A stretch of DNA of 64,000 nt, from positions 308,001-372,000 of the forward strand of contig JAHRHY010000014.1 in the NCBI GenBank assembly GCA_019671135.1, in the 5' to 3' direction. Shown here piece by piece: positions 24,557 to 36,122 of this stretch (the first letter of the stretch is position 1; each line of letters begins with the position of its first letter). The position numbers and the translations under genes were made by a program. The stretch is from Linnemannia hyalina (Eukaryota; Mortierellomycota; Mortierellomycetes; Mortierellales; Mortierellaceae). The notes under the pieces were generated by a model that saw only the letters and a list, made by a program, of their open reading frames with translations, was not told the DNA's origin and did no database searches.

Positions 24557-27162
24557 ATGGAGAGCGCCTTCCAAATTGCCGACTCAACTACCAACACCAC
24601 AACTTCGAATTCGATCGACATGACAGCAGCAACAGCAGCTATGAATAACATCGTCCCTTCCTTCTCTCTCTCGCGCCCTTCTTCTCCGCCCTCAAACGAA
24701 AAGCGCCTTTACCGCTGTCCTGTCTGCTCAAAATCATTCCTCCGCCTTGAGCACTCCAACCGACACATCCTCATCCACACCGGCGAAAAGCCATTCATCT
24801 GCTCATACCCTGGCTGTCCCAAGCGCTTCTCGCGTAGTGACGAACTGGCCAGGCACTCCAGGACACACGGTGACTCCTTCCTGTCCACCGATCTGAACGA
24901 CCTCCACACCGGGATTGTACCCTCTTCTTCTTTTTCCTCCTCATCCTCTTCTCCCTCTTCTTCTTCTTCTTCTTCTTCTGCTTCTTCTTACTCTCCTTCT
25001 ACCCTTTCATCTCCTCCTTTCCCTTCTTCTTCTTCCCTCAACAACTCTGTATGTGCGCCCTACACAGCCAGCATTACCTCCTCCACACCAACAACAACGT
25101 TCACCCTCCCCTCTGATATCGACAACACCCCACTTTCCTCCACGCCCCTCGCTCAACCGGGTCAACCCTCCTCCATTAACCCAGTAGGGTTCGCTGCTCT
25201 TGTGTCTGATCCCTACGATTGGAACAACAACAACAACAATACCAACCCAACCTCACCCACAACGCCAACCCTTGCCACGCCCTCACCCTCCCTCTCGCCT
25301 TCGATCAACGGATCGTCGCCCTCGACCTCGACCTCCGCCTACTCGCCCGTCTCGCTCTCAGGTCTGCATCTCACCTCCGGCATCTGCACCCCCTTAGATC
25401 CCTCCCAAGTCCCGCCTCACCAGCAGCAGTACCAGCAACAGCAACAGCAACAGCCTTCGTACTCGCATGTGATGCTGATGCCGACCTATTCGATGGTTCA
25501 GCAGCAGCAAACGGTCTCCTCTCCCGTCTCGGATGATACTATTCCCAACACAGCAACCAACACCACCTACACCAACACCGCAACCACAGCAAACCACTTC
25601 AAGCGATTCAGCGTCCCTTTGCTCTCCATGAATGCTGGTAACAGTCATAGCGACTACAACAATAACAACAGCATGTCGTACGATGCCGATGCTGCAGCTA
25701 CAGGTCCAACCTGGGACACCAGCAATGGTAAGGGCACTTAAAAAAATTCCATCACATACATGAGTCGCCCCCTCCTCCTTCTCCTTCCTCCCCCCTTTCA
25801 AAAAATCAGCACAGCTTGGACCTTTTTTTGTGTATGTTTCCTACTTCCGGGTCTTGTTCCTTAGGATCACCTGAACTTACCTTTCCTTCCGTCTTTTTTT
25901 CTCATTTAGCAGCTCGGAGACACGCAAGTATGCCTGCTGTCATGGAGCAGTCGTTCTTTGCCGGTCCACACCATAATCCTCAAGATCCCCCCTCGGCCGC
26001 TAACTCCACGGTCGACGTCGATGGCCTTCCCAGGAAGCCCCATGTCTGTCCCTGGCCCAACTGCAACAAGACGTTCACCCGGTCTGCCCATCTCACCCGT
26101 CACGTGCGAGCCCATGGCGGCGAGAAGCCCTACAGCTGCCCCCACGAAGGTTGCGGGAAGCGTTTTTCGCGGTCCGATGTCCTCAAGGAACACATCCGTA
26201 TTCACGATGGCAACCGTGTTCGCAAGCGCCGTGTTCGCGGCTCATCCGACAGTAACTCGACTTCCAGCCATTCTTCGACAGCCTCTGCCACCGTCAAGAG
26301 GAACAGCATCACAGCTACCGCCAGTCTGGCCGTGACCGCTGATCAGTCCACCGCACAGCTGTTTGCGATCCCTCCTCCTCTGACCTGCCGTGCTCCAAAT
26401 GGGATGGGTACCATGCCCAACCCCGCCTTCTCAGTGTCGCCCTTCCGGTCGTGTGAAGCACAGCCTTCGCCCGATATGCACCACCCTTATGCCCACCATT
26501 ACCAACCACAAGCCTCGCTCAGCCCTCGTGAGCCTTCGCTGTCGTCCTCCCCTCCCTACTGTGGCCAAGACGGATCCTTTGTTCAGGGAGGAGCAGCTGC
26601 AACGACCATGTCGATCCAACCCAACTCTTCGTTCAATGCTCTGTTGGGTATGGAGTCAGTAGCCCATCTCGGTCGGTCGTCACCTGCAAGCTCCTGGCAC
26701 CAGCAGCAACAGTTGACACAACAGCGTGGCGGTTCAGGTGGTGCTGCAGTTTCCTACTCGGCGACTCCGTATCAACAGGGTGCTCCTTACCCTAATGCCA
26801 CCGCCCCATCCTTCTCAGGCATGTCTCAAACCACGACTCAGTATCCCACCTCGTCATCCTCTTTGCCGTCGTCCAACCACAGCAACAACCAGCAGCAGGA
26901 GCAGCCGATCACTTTGGCGACCATGGCGGCTGTAGCGTCGATGGAGGCAGACTTGATCAGTCTCCAACAGAACTGGAGTCCTGTTCCTCAACAACAGCAA
27001 CATCAACAACATCAACAACATCAACAACATCAACAACATCAACAACATCAACAACATCAGCAACAACAACAACAACAACAACAGCATCAACCCCACCACC
27101 AGCATCACCACCAACAACAGCAGCACTATGAGCCCTACCAGTACTATTCATCTGCCATGTAA
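24557..27162 (+). CDS. C2H2 zinc-finger transcription factor with two separated finger pairs
   Basis: Predicted nuclear DNA-binding regulator, 807 residues from two exons (24557-25727 and 25910-27162). First finger pair at about 54-104: [10 protein letters not shown]...HSNRH and [19 protein letters not shown]. The RLEH and RSDELARH helices resemble Mig1/CreA-type fingers. Second pair at about 437-490: [19 protein letters not shown] and [19 protein letters not shown]. Between the pairs lie about 330 disordered residues with Ser runs, Asn runs and Gln-rich blocks. The C-terminus is a long Gln/His tract coded by a CAACAACAT repeat. Exon 1 ends AATG before GTAAGG. The acceptor is tandem (TAGCAG), so one Ala can be in or out. 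If the intron is retained, a TAA at 25739 ends the protein at 394 residues with only the first pair. Two separate genes is the alternative model; the in-frame splice makes one gene more likely. Confidence 0.75.
26992..27095 (+). repeat. CAACAACAT / CAA repeat coding Gln-His tract
   Basis: Tandem 9-nt unit CAACAACAT in about seven copies followed by a run of CAA/CAG codons. It codes repeated His-Gln-Gln and then poly-Gln at the C-terminus of the C2H2 factor. Such arrays vary in length between strains. Confidence 0.9.
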
Positions 27163-27525
27163 TCTCTCTAGATTTTCAATATCTGTAATAAATGCGATTT
27201 AAACGTCTTCCTGCCAGCCACATTTTTTTTGCTCTCTTATTCCATTGAAGACAGTCTTCTTGTCCTTCCCTCCTTTTCTCTTTGCATCATACCTCTCCTT
27301 TTGTTCATCCACCCCCCGTTCGACCCACTCCGAATCGGAACTTGCATCGTCTTAGCTTTGTCTGTTGGTCGCCAAGTCTACGTCTTTATTCTCTCTTGGA
27401 TTGAAACACTCTTTCTTGAACAAACAACCCGACATCATAACCCCACAGGAGGAAACACTAAATCAACCATAGCCCACTCACGACAAGCAAGCAAACAATC
27501 AACAAACGAACAGGAACAACCCCCC
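27163..27525 (+). promoter_or_regulatory. Short spacer: C2H2 gene 3' end and HDAC leader
   Basis: AATAAA at 27187-27192 lies 25 nt after the C2H2 stop codon. The rest is a CT-rich then A/C-rich leader ending at the HDAC start. The two genes are in tandem, 363 bp apart. No other element was seen. Confidence 0.55.
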
Positions 27526-30141
27526 ATGGCTCGTCGAAACGAATCAGAGGTACAGCGTGCATACGACTACACTCTTACATCGTATTCCCTGCTTCAAGGA
27601 CACTCTATCTTCTGCCTTACAGAAACTGCATTAAAACGACCACACATTGACCCACCTACCTCTCTCCCTCTTTCAATCCCTTTGCCATATCGCAATTGGT
27701 GGTGAAAAAAAAAACAACCAAACCAGTCCGCGACAGGATCGGGCACACAAGCACTTCAGGTCCCAGGACAACAGACCGCCGAGTCCAAGAAGCGCGTGGC
27801 TTACTTTTACGACCAAAACATTGGAAATTATCACTATGGACCTGGACACCCCATGAAGCCACATCGTATCCGCATGTGTCACAGTCTGGTCATGAACTAT
27901 GGACTCTACAACAAGATGGAGATCTATGTAAGTTTCATTTTCCTTGTTTTTTCTTGGACATTGGACATTGGACATTGGAGCCCATTGGATTGTGGTTGTC
28001 TCAGGCCAATGGCCACTATTGTGTTGCTTTGCTTATCGTGCTCCTTGTGTACCTATGGTCAATCGGAAACAAGGCTAACTATAATGATTGTCAACTTTTT
28101 TGTGTTTTCGACGGGGAAATAGAGAGCGCGCCCAGGAAGCAAAAAGGAGATGACGGCGTTCCACACGGATGAATATATCGACTTTTTGTCGAGAGTTTCT
28201 CCCGACAACATGGAAGCATACGCAAAGGAACAAATCAAGTGTAAGAGACGACGAGTTCTTTGAAACTCTCTTGCAGGAGTTGTTATTTCGCCATCGATCG
28301 ACGTCACAGCACTCCTGAGCTCTTGTAACTTTCACAAAGTATTGACCAACATGTATTATTCTTGCTGATATATCTTGGTAATTAGTCAACGTGGGTGACG
28401 ATTGTCCCATCTTTGAGGGATTGTTTGAGTACTGCCAGCTTTCCGCCGGAGGATCCATGGGTGAGTCAATTGATCGTTTTACTGGAGTTTTCTTCCCTAA
28501 TTCAACCACGAGGAACGGCCCTAACCCAATCATCCTTTTCCCCTTATCATCGATTAATAGAGGGAGCGGCGAGATTGAACAATGGCTCGTGTGATATTGC
28601 AGTCAACTGGGCAGGAGGACTTCACCACGCCAAAAAGACAGAGGCGAGTGGATTCTGTTATGTTAACGACATTGTGCTTTCGATTCTGGAGCTGTTGAGA
28701 TATCACCCGCGCGTACTCTACATCGATATTGATATCCATCACGGAGATGGAGTCGAGGAGGCTTTTTACACCACCGACCGTGTCATGACCGTCAGTTTTC
28801 ACAAGCACGGCGAATATTTCCCAGGCACCGGTGAAGTCAGAGTACGTCTCGTGCTTATTCTTCCTGAGGTTCGACTGGATTCAAAATTGGTTCTTGTTGG
28901 CTAATATTTGGACTTTTGATGTTTTTCAATAGGATGTGGGAGCGGGACCAGGAAAGTACTATGCCGTCAATTTTCCTCTTCGGGATGGTATTGACGACAC
29001 GACATACAAGAGCATTTTCGAGCCTGTGATTCAACATGTGGTCGACTGGTACAAGCCCGGCGCCATCGTATTACAGTGTGGAGCCGACTCTCTCAGCGGT
29101 GACAAGCTTGGCTGCTTCAACCTCTCCATGAAAGGTACGTCTCCATCGTGTAATAGCCATTCATGCAGGTCTCACTCCTACATGTAATTCCGTCCTGTAA
29201 TCTAATAGCGATTATCCGTTTATATCGTCTGTGATAGGTCACGCGAATTGTGTTGCGTTTGTGAAGAAGCTGAACTTGCCACTGTTGATTCTAGGAGGAG
29301 GCGGATACACGATGAGGAACGTGGCAAGAGCATGGTGTTACGAGACGGGAGTTGCAGTCGGACAGGAGGTTGGGCCAGACATGCCGTTCAACGACTATTA
29401 CGAGTACTTTGGACCAGACTACAAGCTGGATGTCAAGCCCAGCAACATGGACAATGCCAACACGGTCGAGTATCTGGAAAAGATCAAGCAGCAGGTCTTT
29501 GAAAACCTGGCTCGGTCCAAGGGAGCACCATCTGTCCAGATGCAGCCCGTACCCCGTGATCTTGACCTTTCAGATGACGAGGATTTGGATGATCCCGAAA
29601 AACGGATCCCACGTAAGACATATCTGGTTTGATTTCTTTTGTATCGGTTTCTTGGATTGTATTTTTTTTTCATGCGGGCGGTTATCCTAACAGCCTTTTA
29701 TGTCTCCTATCATGTGTGTGAATTATAGAGAGATTGTGGGATAAGAGGGTGGTGCCAGAGAACGAGTTTGAAGAGTCAGAGGACGAGGAGACGAACGCGC
29801 TGCACGGAGTGAGATATGCAAAGTCGTTGCGACATGGACGGGCCTCCAAGGCCAACAATCAGGAACAACCACCACGTATACGCGGAACTGTCGACTCTTT
29901 GCCTGCCGCCGCCACAAAACTTTCACATCCTTCTACAGCTGCAGCATCTGGTACTAGTAGCAACGGCCAGTATCTTCAGAATGGAACTGCGGCCAATGGT
30001 ACGACTAAAGCGGCAGAGGAGGTTGAGACGGATGGTGATGTTGTGATGGATTCTGGATCTGCTTCTTCGGCAGCGGCAGCAGCAGTACCGCCTACAGAGG
30101 CGACGTCGGCCAAGGATGCTGAGATGGCGGAAGCGCCTTGA
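27526..30141 (+). CDS. RPD3: Class I histone deacetylase, Rpd3/HDAC1 type
   Basis: Zinc-dependent lysine deacetylase of the Rpd3/Sin3-type corepressor complexes in the nucleus. Exons: 27526-27549, 27727-27927, 28123-28240, 28386-28460, 28561-28841, 28933-29134, 29238-29612, 29729-30141 (562 residues). Key parts: [12 protein letters not shown]; tandem His in GGLHHAKK (161-162); zinc ligands in DIDIHHGDG (Asp197, His199); [18 protein letters not shown] with the third ligand; [14 protein letters not shown]. The first coding exon is only 24 nt (MARRNESE). It was chosen because a stop lies in frame just before 27706 and the CCAG acceptor at 27726 keeps phase. This N-terminal joint is the least certain. 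The C-terminal tail after about 430 is acidic then Ala/Ser-rich and not conserved. AATAAA lies 10 nt after the stop. Confidence 0.93.
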
Positions 30142-31345
30142 TTGTTGTTCAAATAAAAAAACACTTTCAAACTAATAAAACAAAAATGCTCTATGATGAA
30201 AATGAAATGTTTACTGGTAACATCGATTGGTCGCGAGGATGTGGCGAATACGATTGATTGATATCAAAAGTTGGATATGTTGACCCTGATATTCAGGTAC
30301 CGAGGAACGATGGTCAACTCGGTAGTTGTCCAGCAATATCGCCCATCACCTTGATCTCTGGCAACGGCTGACCAAATCACTCTGCCAACCTCCAATCGGC
30401 GAGGATGCACGGCCAATCAGGTATCCCAGGTGCCAGGAATGTGTTCATTTCCAAATGCAAGCAAAGCGACTTACTCCCAGTCCTATCGCCTTCACAATGT
30501 TTGTCCAGAATTTCAGCGAATGGTGCCTGCGGTCTCACATATTGCAGCCTATTGATGAAAGGAGGAAAACGACAATCTGGTCAGATGGTAGATCCTCCGC
30601 AGTTGTCAGTCTAACGAACAACAAAAGTTTTTTTAACGTACTTACGAGGGGGATAGGAGGGAGGAGGAGGCACAAAGGATCATGGCTATGAACGGAGGAA
30701 TGGAAACTCGGGCCACGTCACCTATAAGATCAACTGAGAGTGAAAACGCAACGAACTGCTTCCAATGGAGCAAGAATGAAAGCGATGGATGCTAAGTTCG
30801 ACAACAAGCTATTCATGTTGAAGAACACTTCAACGGTAAAATATAATAAAAGAAATAGTAACAAGGGCGACGTTTAACAGTATTCAGAAAGGAGCTCCTG
30901 TCGATTCCCTTGCATTAGTGCAAAGCAACAGCCCAGAAAACGCGACGATCTTCTCTCATATTCTGATAATCCGCGTCTATGTCAATGTCTGTGAACAAAC
31001 GTGAAAAATAAACTCTTTGTTTTGCACCCACTGTCATATCGTTGGGCTCGCTGTGTTTCGTATCGTTCTGCAATTTTGGAGGTCCGCTCAGACAAAAAAG
31101 GTACCACTAATGCCATATGCCCAAGATGCCAGTCAGTTTTCACACAAGCAGCAACAAAGTTTCTACTTCTTGCTCTCGTCTACTCTCTACTCTTCTTCGT
31201 TGCTTCTTCAACGCCTCCGCCGCCTCCTTGTCAGCCACCCGCTCGATATTTCCTATTTAACCTTCTCTCTCATTCTTCCATCTTTTCTTCTCTTCCATTC
31301 CTCATCCTCCATTCCCCTCATTCTTCACACACATTATATACAACA
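30142..31345 (+). promoter_or_regulatory. Spacer between HDAC and the YbjQ-family gene
   Basis: 1.2 kb with the HDAC poly(A) signal at 30152-30157 on the left. On the right, a CT-rich leader (31160-31340) with ATTTAACC-like A/T islands near 31255. The small open frames show no domains. Nothing else recognised. Confidence 0.5.
30152..30157 (+). terminator. Poly(A) signal of the HDAC gene
   Basis: AATAAA 10 nt after the stop, with a second AATAAAA at about 30174. Confidence 0.6.
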
Positions 31346-32481
31346 ATGACCCAACCCGTCCGTTCTGTTGACCGTCGTTTCACGACCACTGCCTTCACCT
31401 ACCCCGGATACCATATCGCTGCCTCCCACGGTGTCGTCCGCGGGTAAGCAAGCTACCTTCGCAACTATTTTCTCTTTTCGACTTTGGTTCGTAGGTATTA
31501 CCAATTGATCAAGACAAAAGGCGACCTAACGCAACATTCTCTTTGTCTTAACGTCGCCTCTCGATCCCCCCCCCCCCCCCCCCTTTCGCGCAGCTTGACC
31601 GTCCGTAACCCTAACGTAAGCCTACCCTCCTCCACTAACACCTTTCTCCTCAACCACCAACGCGATACCCCCATCCATCGCCCACCCATCCTCTAACCCC
31701 CTCCCTTTTCACTCCCTCCCATCATGAAAAAACAACAACAAATAGGTCGGAAAGGCATTCGTCGGAAGTTTCGCAGCGTTGGCCGGTGGAGAGAGCTCGA
31801 CGTACATCGAGATGGCCGAGAAGGCTCGTGAGCGTGCCTTCCTCCGCATGCTCGAGCACGCCGCCGCCGCAGGCGGTAACGGTAAGGCTCTTCAAACAAT
31901 CAAAACAAATCAAGGGACGCCGGAGCATATTCAGGATAAATTGAACCGCAGGATGAGGGAAAAAAAAAACTCCAGATGTCCCTGTCAACCGCAAAAAACG
32001 ACTCAGCCAATGCACTGTCCCCCACCCACCTCTCCGTCCCTGATTTGTTGGTTTAGGCTTTTTCTAACTTTTTTGTCGACTTTTCCAAAATTATAGCTGT
32101 CATCGGAGTCAACTTTACAGGACAGGAGATCATTCAGGTAAGGAGACAAAGACAGAGTTAACGGGGCAGTAATTTTGCGCCAAGGCAGACAAGTGAAAAA
32201 AAAAATAGTCAATGCAGGATAGCTAATCTCTCACACTTTCTAAACATTCTTTTTCTTCACCTTGGCATTATTTCGCGTGTTTTTTAACAGGGGTAAGTCC
32301 CTCAAACATTACGCCAGAGGCAGACAAAACGTGCTAGTGATCGAACTACAAGCCCACTAACAACCTCTCTCTCTCTTGTGACCTGAAATGACATAGAATG
32401 ACTGAAGTCATGGCATACGGAACCGCCGTCACCCTGGTGCCCCTCCAGCAGCCCGGCCAGGCTCAGGGAGCTCCCCAGTAA
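31346..32481 (+). CDS. YbjQ/UPF0145-family small protein with a 2-nt micro-exon
   Basis: Small soluble protein of the YbjQ (UPF0145, DUF74) family, which forms oligomeric rings in bacterial structures; function unknown. Exons: 31346-31443, 31594-31615 (22 nt), 31746-31881, 32097-32137, 32291-32292 (2 nt) and 32397-32481. They sum to 384 nt, 127 residues plus stop. Family landmarks are VVRGLTVRNPN, the GGESSTYIEMAEKARERAF helix, GGNAVIGVNFTGQEII and the closing MTEVMAYGTAVTL. Without the two bases GG at 32291-32292, the frame would meet a stop two codons after the last acceptor; with them it reads IIQGMTEVMAYG, the family consensus. Both introns around the micro-exon have good ends (GTAAGG..ACAG and GTAAGT..ATAG). 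Five introns in so short a gene argue against recent bacterial transfer. AATAAA is at 32523-32528. Confidence 0.88.
31566..31583 (+). repeat. C18 tract in the first intron of the YbjQ gene
   Basis: Eighteen C in a row, ending 10 nt before the CAG acceptor of the 22-nt exon. It occupies the place of the polypyrimidine tract. Confidence 0.9.
32291..32292 (+). other. 2-nt micro-exon of the YbjQ-family gene
   Basis: The two G bases sit between TTTTTAACAG (acceptor) and GTAAGTCC (donor). The upstream exon ends in phase 0 after CAG and the downstream exon begins A-ATG-ACT, so GG + A makes the Gly codon required by the family. The upstream intron is 153 nt and the downstream one 104 nt, with a CACTAAC branch point in the latter. 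Confidence 0.8.
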
Positions 32482-32522
32482 ACATGGCATATTATCAACC
32501 GGAAAAACCAACATACCTAATG

Positions 32523-32528
32523 AATAAA
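32523..32528 (+). terminator. Poly(A) signal of the YbjQ-family gene
   Basis: AATAAA 42 nt after the stop and 90 nt before the stop of the convergent helicase gene. Confidence 0.6.
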
Positions 32529-32617
32529 ACCACTAAACGGTAAAGATGCAGTACATCTTGCATCCATAATCGATCGCGTCTCTGCAAAACCTATTTATCG
32601 GGCAGGTTACAAGAGAT

Positions 32618-35600
32618 CTAGATGTCGACGAATTTGGGAATGGGTCCGACTTCGACACCGATCTCCTTGGCCAAAGCTTTAGCCTTCTTGACCTCAAACT
32701 TCTTGCTCTCCGTCCACCTCTTCCCGGCGCCATGTACCAGTCGTGTGATCATATTCGCGGCCTGTCCCTTTGTCAGTGCTCGTGCTGCGACTTCCTTCCG
32801 CTTCCTCTGCGTCATCTCCAGCTCCCTTGCCAGACTTTTTCCACCTTTCCTATCACTATGACCATCTTCCTCACCATCTTCCTCACCATCTCCAATATCG
32901 TCGATGGGGTCGTGGTCATATCCAAGCTTCCTCAAGAACTTGAGCTGCGAATCCGAGGCAGGCAGTCTCCGCCATTGAGCAAACCGACTCAAAATCCCCG
33001 GGACGTGCCCAATATTCTTGGCGATCCACGTATCAACTCCATGGAAGCAATCCTCCAACGTATCCGACTGGATCGGCAACTCGTTCTCCTTTGTCCTAAA
33101 CATCCCCGCCTGACCACCATCTTTGGACTTGGACTCCTGGTTCCTCCTTGGGTTATTGTACCGATCTCTAGCCTGCTTCAACTTTTGGTCCTTATTCAAC
33201 GATTCATCATTCTTGCCCACATGCCGCTTATCCATGGTCACCCGTTTATAACACCGGTACAGTCCGTCCTTCGACTTCTCAATCCGGAACGCAATCTCCT
33301 GACAGGTCAGAACATAAGCGCTCGCGCCAACATTGACCCAGGCGTTCCGTGACATGGCCGCAACTCTCCTATTAGCCCCACTACAGTCTCCAATCAGCTG
33401 ATACGGATTCTCATATTCCAAGACCCGGATCCGTGCGACTTTGAGTCCTGTGGACGGGTCGATTTCTTCGACGGTCTCGGTCTCGTCCGGGAACTCGGAA
33501 GACGCGACGACTTCTTCCTCTAGGGTCGCGATCTGTTCGTCTCGGATCGCGTCGACGTCCTGGTGTCCGGTGATCTTGATCTCCTCTACAATATATTTCA
33601 TCCGCATCGCGATATCGAAAAAAAACACGGTCGGTTATCTAGCCACACCAATCGCAAGGGAAACCTCCCCGAGAGTCACCAAAAAAAAACTTACCATTCA
33701 AGACAGAATCGGTCTCAAGACCAAGCAAAGTAGGCAGAGTCACAAGTCCCTCGCCTCGGACAATATCCACAAAGTCAAGCACAAGGCAGTCCTCCTTTCC
33801 TGGATGCAGCCGCATTCCTCTTCCCAACATCTGTTGGAACAAGACATTCGACTTTGTCGGCCGTGCCATGATAATCAAGTCAATTACCGGGATATCTAGC
33901 CACAGCAATAACAAGCGTTTTGATGAGTCGTAAGCTTAAAATCGGATAAACGCGTAAAAAAAGTACACGCGACAAAGAAAACAGCTTACCTGTGCCTTCC
34001 GTCAGGATACCGCAGTTGACGATGACGGGGAACTTTTGGTTCTTGAAATCCTTCAACATCTGAGCGCGATCATTATCGTTGGTCTTGCTTGACAGCCCTC
34101 GCGCATCATATCCATACTTCCGGAAGGTCTCTGTCAAACTCTCTAAATGGGCGATATCGACCGCAAACACCACCGTTGACTTGCGCTCGCCTAAAAATTT
34201 ACAAACAGAAAAAAATAATAACGTATGTGAGCCAAATGTAAAAAAAACAAACACTTGTAGGAAATCACGAAACAACTTTCCATTCAGAGAAAAAGCCCCC
34301 GAGTCATAACTTACCACAATAGGTCATGTAACTGCGAACAATGATATCATTCCTGACGGGGGTGTTGACCTTCTGGGACAAATCCTTGGTCTCAAAGTCA
34401 CCTCCTCTTGACTTGACATCCTTCAAGTCAAACTCAGTCTTGATAGTCGACACGCGTAGTCCACAGAGCCACTTGTCCTCGATCATAGTAATGAACCCCT
34501 TGTGGAACGAAATATAATCGAAAACGCCTCCTAACCTCAGACCATCGTGTCGCCGCACAGTTGCCGAGCATCCATAGACAAAGATGTGGGTCTTGGGAAC
34601 ATCCGCTCCAAAGTGTTGTAGAATCCTACCATAAGAGTCTGCTGTAGCGTGGTGGGCCTAGAAATGTCAACGATGGTCGCGTTAGATGTTTTAGAGGCAA
34701 GCCATTTCTTTTTCATAGATGCACCAGCGGAAAGGAAATGGAAGAATACCTCGTCGATGATGATGCATTTGAAGTCCTGTGGGTTATACTTGAGTATCCG
34801 AGTAGTGCCTGCACGTCCAAGAGTCGGTACACTGGCAACAATCACGTCTGCAGTCATATCCGCCACGCGTTTTCCTTGATCAATAGTCACTCTCTAATAG
34901 CCAGTGTAAGTAAGAAAAAATGGACCGTCAACATTTTCAGCTGAAAATAACTGAATCCAATACCCACAATGAATCCAGAGAAGAAAGGACATACCAGCCC
35001 GGTACCATTCCTGAGAACATGATTCCGTGTCTGCTCCAGAAGCTCCTGTCGGTGTGCCAGAATCAATGTCTTGTTTGCTCCCGGGAACGGTGCCGGCACT
35101 TGCTTCATCATATGCGAGAAGATAACCTAGCACAAAAAAAATTCATGCAGAAAAAGGCAGGTTCGATAAATTGACAATGAAAAAAAGGTGTGAGCCAAAA
35201 AGGTAATTTTCTCCGCCACCCTTGACCTTATCACCCCCCTTTCTCGTATCTCTCGCTTACGGTCTTGCCACTGCCGACAGGAAGGGATACAATCTGGCGC
35301 ATAATCCCGTTCTTGAGATTCTCGAGACACTTGTCGATACACTCTTGCTGATATGGTCGAAGCTGTGTCGTGACGACCGGTGGCGCCGAGATGATAGTCT
35401 CGGTTGATGTGTCGAGGGTAGACGCATTGCGTTTGGATTTGGAAACTCGCTTGACTTTGGTGGCAACGACCGCCGCCTGACCACCACCACCACCACCACT
35501 ACCAGTAGCTGCCTTATCTGCAACAACAACAGCAGCAGGCTCCAAAGTCTCTTTGTCTTTTGTACTCTTCTTCTTCGTCTTCTTGGTTTTCACTACAGTC

Positions 35601-35926
35601 TCAACAGCACCTCCAGAAACATCCTCCTTGACCTCCGCCGCCTTTTTCGTCTTTGGCTTTCTGGCTTTTGGTGCTGCAGTGGCAGCGGCGGTATCCTCGC
35701 TGGGCTCAACTTTCTTGCGCCGACTCACAGTCTTCTTCGCGACTGCCTCGACCGCCTCGGACTCCTCTCGCAGAAGTGCTTCTGATATAAACCTTGTTTG
35801 ACCTCCTCGACCTGTGGAAGAAACACTTCCTGTGACTTGAGGAATGGCAAGTCGTTGTTGTTGAATGGCAATCCTCTTGGTGAGAATGGTACCATAGTAG
35901 ATTCCTTGCAGTCGTAGCATCGACAT
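32618..35926 (-). CDS. IRC3: Irc3-like mitochondrial DEAH helicase
   Basis: Superfamily II helicase like yeast Irc3, which maintains mitochondrial DNA. Seven minus-strand exons: 35926-35261, 35126-34995, 34893-34750, 34657-34315, 34190-33990, 33895-33695, 33585-32618 (884 residues, in frame). The N-terminus MSMLRLQGIYYGTILTKR has the basic, amphipathic look of a mitochondrial presequence. A Lys/Ala-rich low-complexity region of about 140 residues follows. Then Q-like LRPYQQECI, motif I LPVGSGKT (215-222), motif Ia LILAHRQELLEQT, motif II IIIDEAHH (about 310-317, split by an intron after DE), motif III YGCSAT, motif IV VVFAVDIAHLESL and motif VI QMLGRGMRLH. The C-terminal half is the long Irc3-type tail with an acidic insert. 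The ATG at 36016 upstream adds only a low-complexity leader. Stop codon is 137 bp from the convergent YbjQ gene. Confidence 0.87.
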
Positions 35927-36122
35927 TGTTGTGGTGTGCCGTGTCGCGGGGGTAAGCAACTGTCGGTAGGGGGTGAATGTGAATGAGAAGGAGTAGGGAG
36001 GAGGAGAAAGAGTCAACTAGGTTCAGGGACACAGAAGAATGAAATGCGATTGTGACTTTCTATTATCGTACAAAGGATGAGCGCGTCTGACACTTAAAAA
36101 AAAAAAAAAAAAACTACGACAA

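Noticed and set aside
25816..25912. Separate start for the second half of the C2H2 gene
   Set aside because: The leading residues come from the T-rich intron end; the in-frame splice with good ends is a better explanation.
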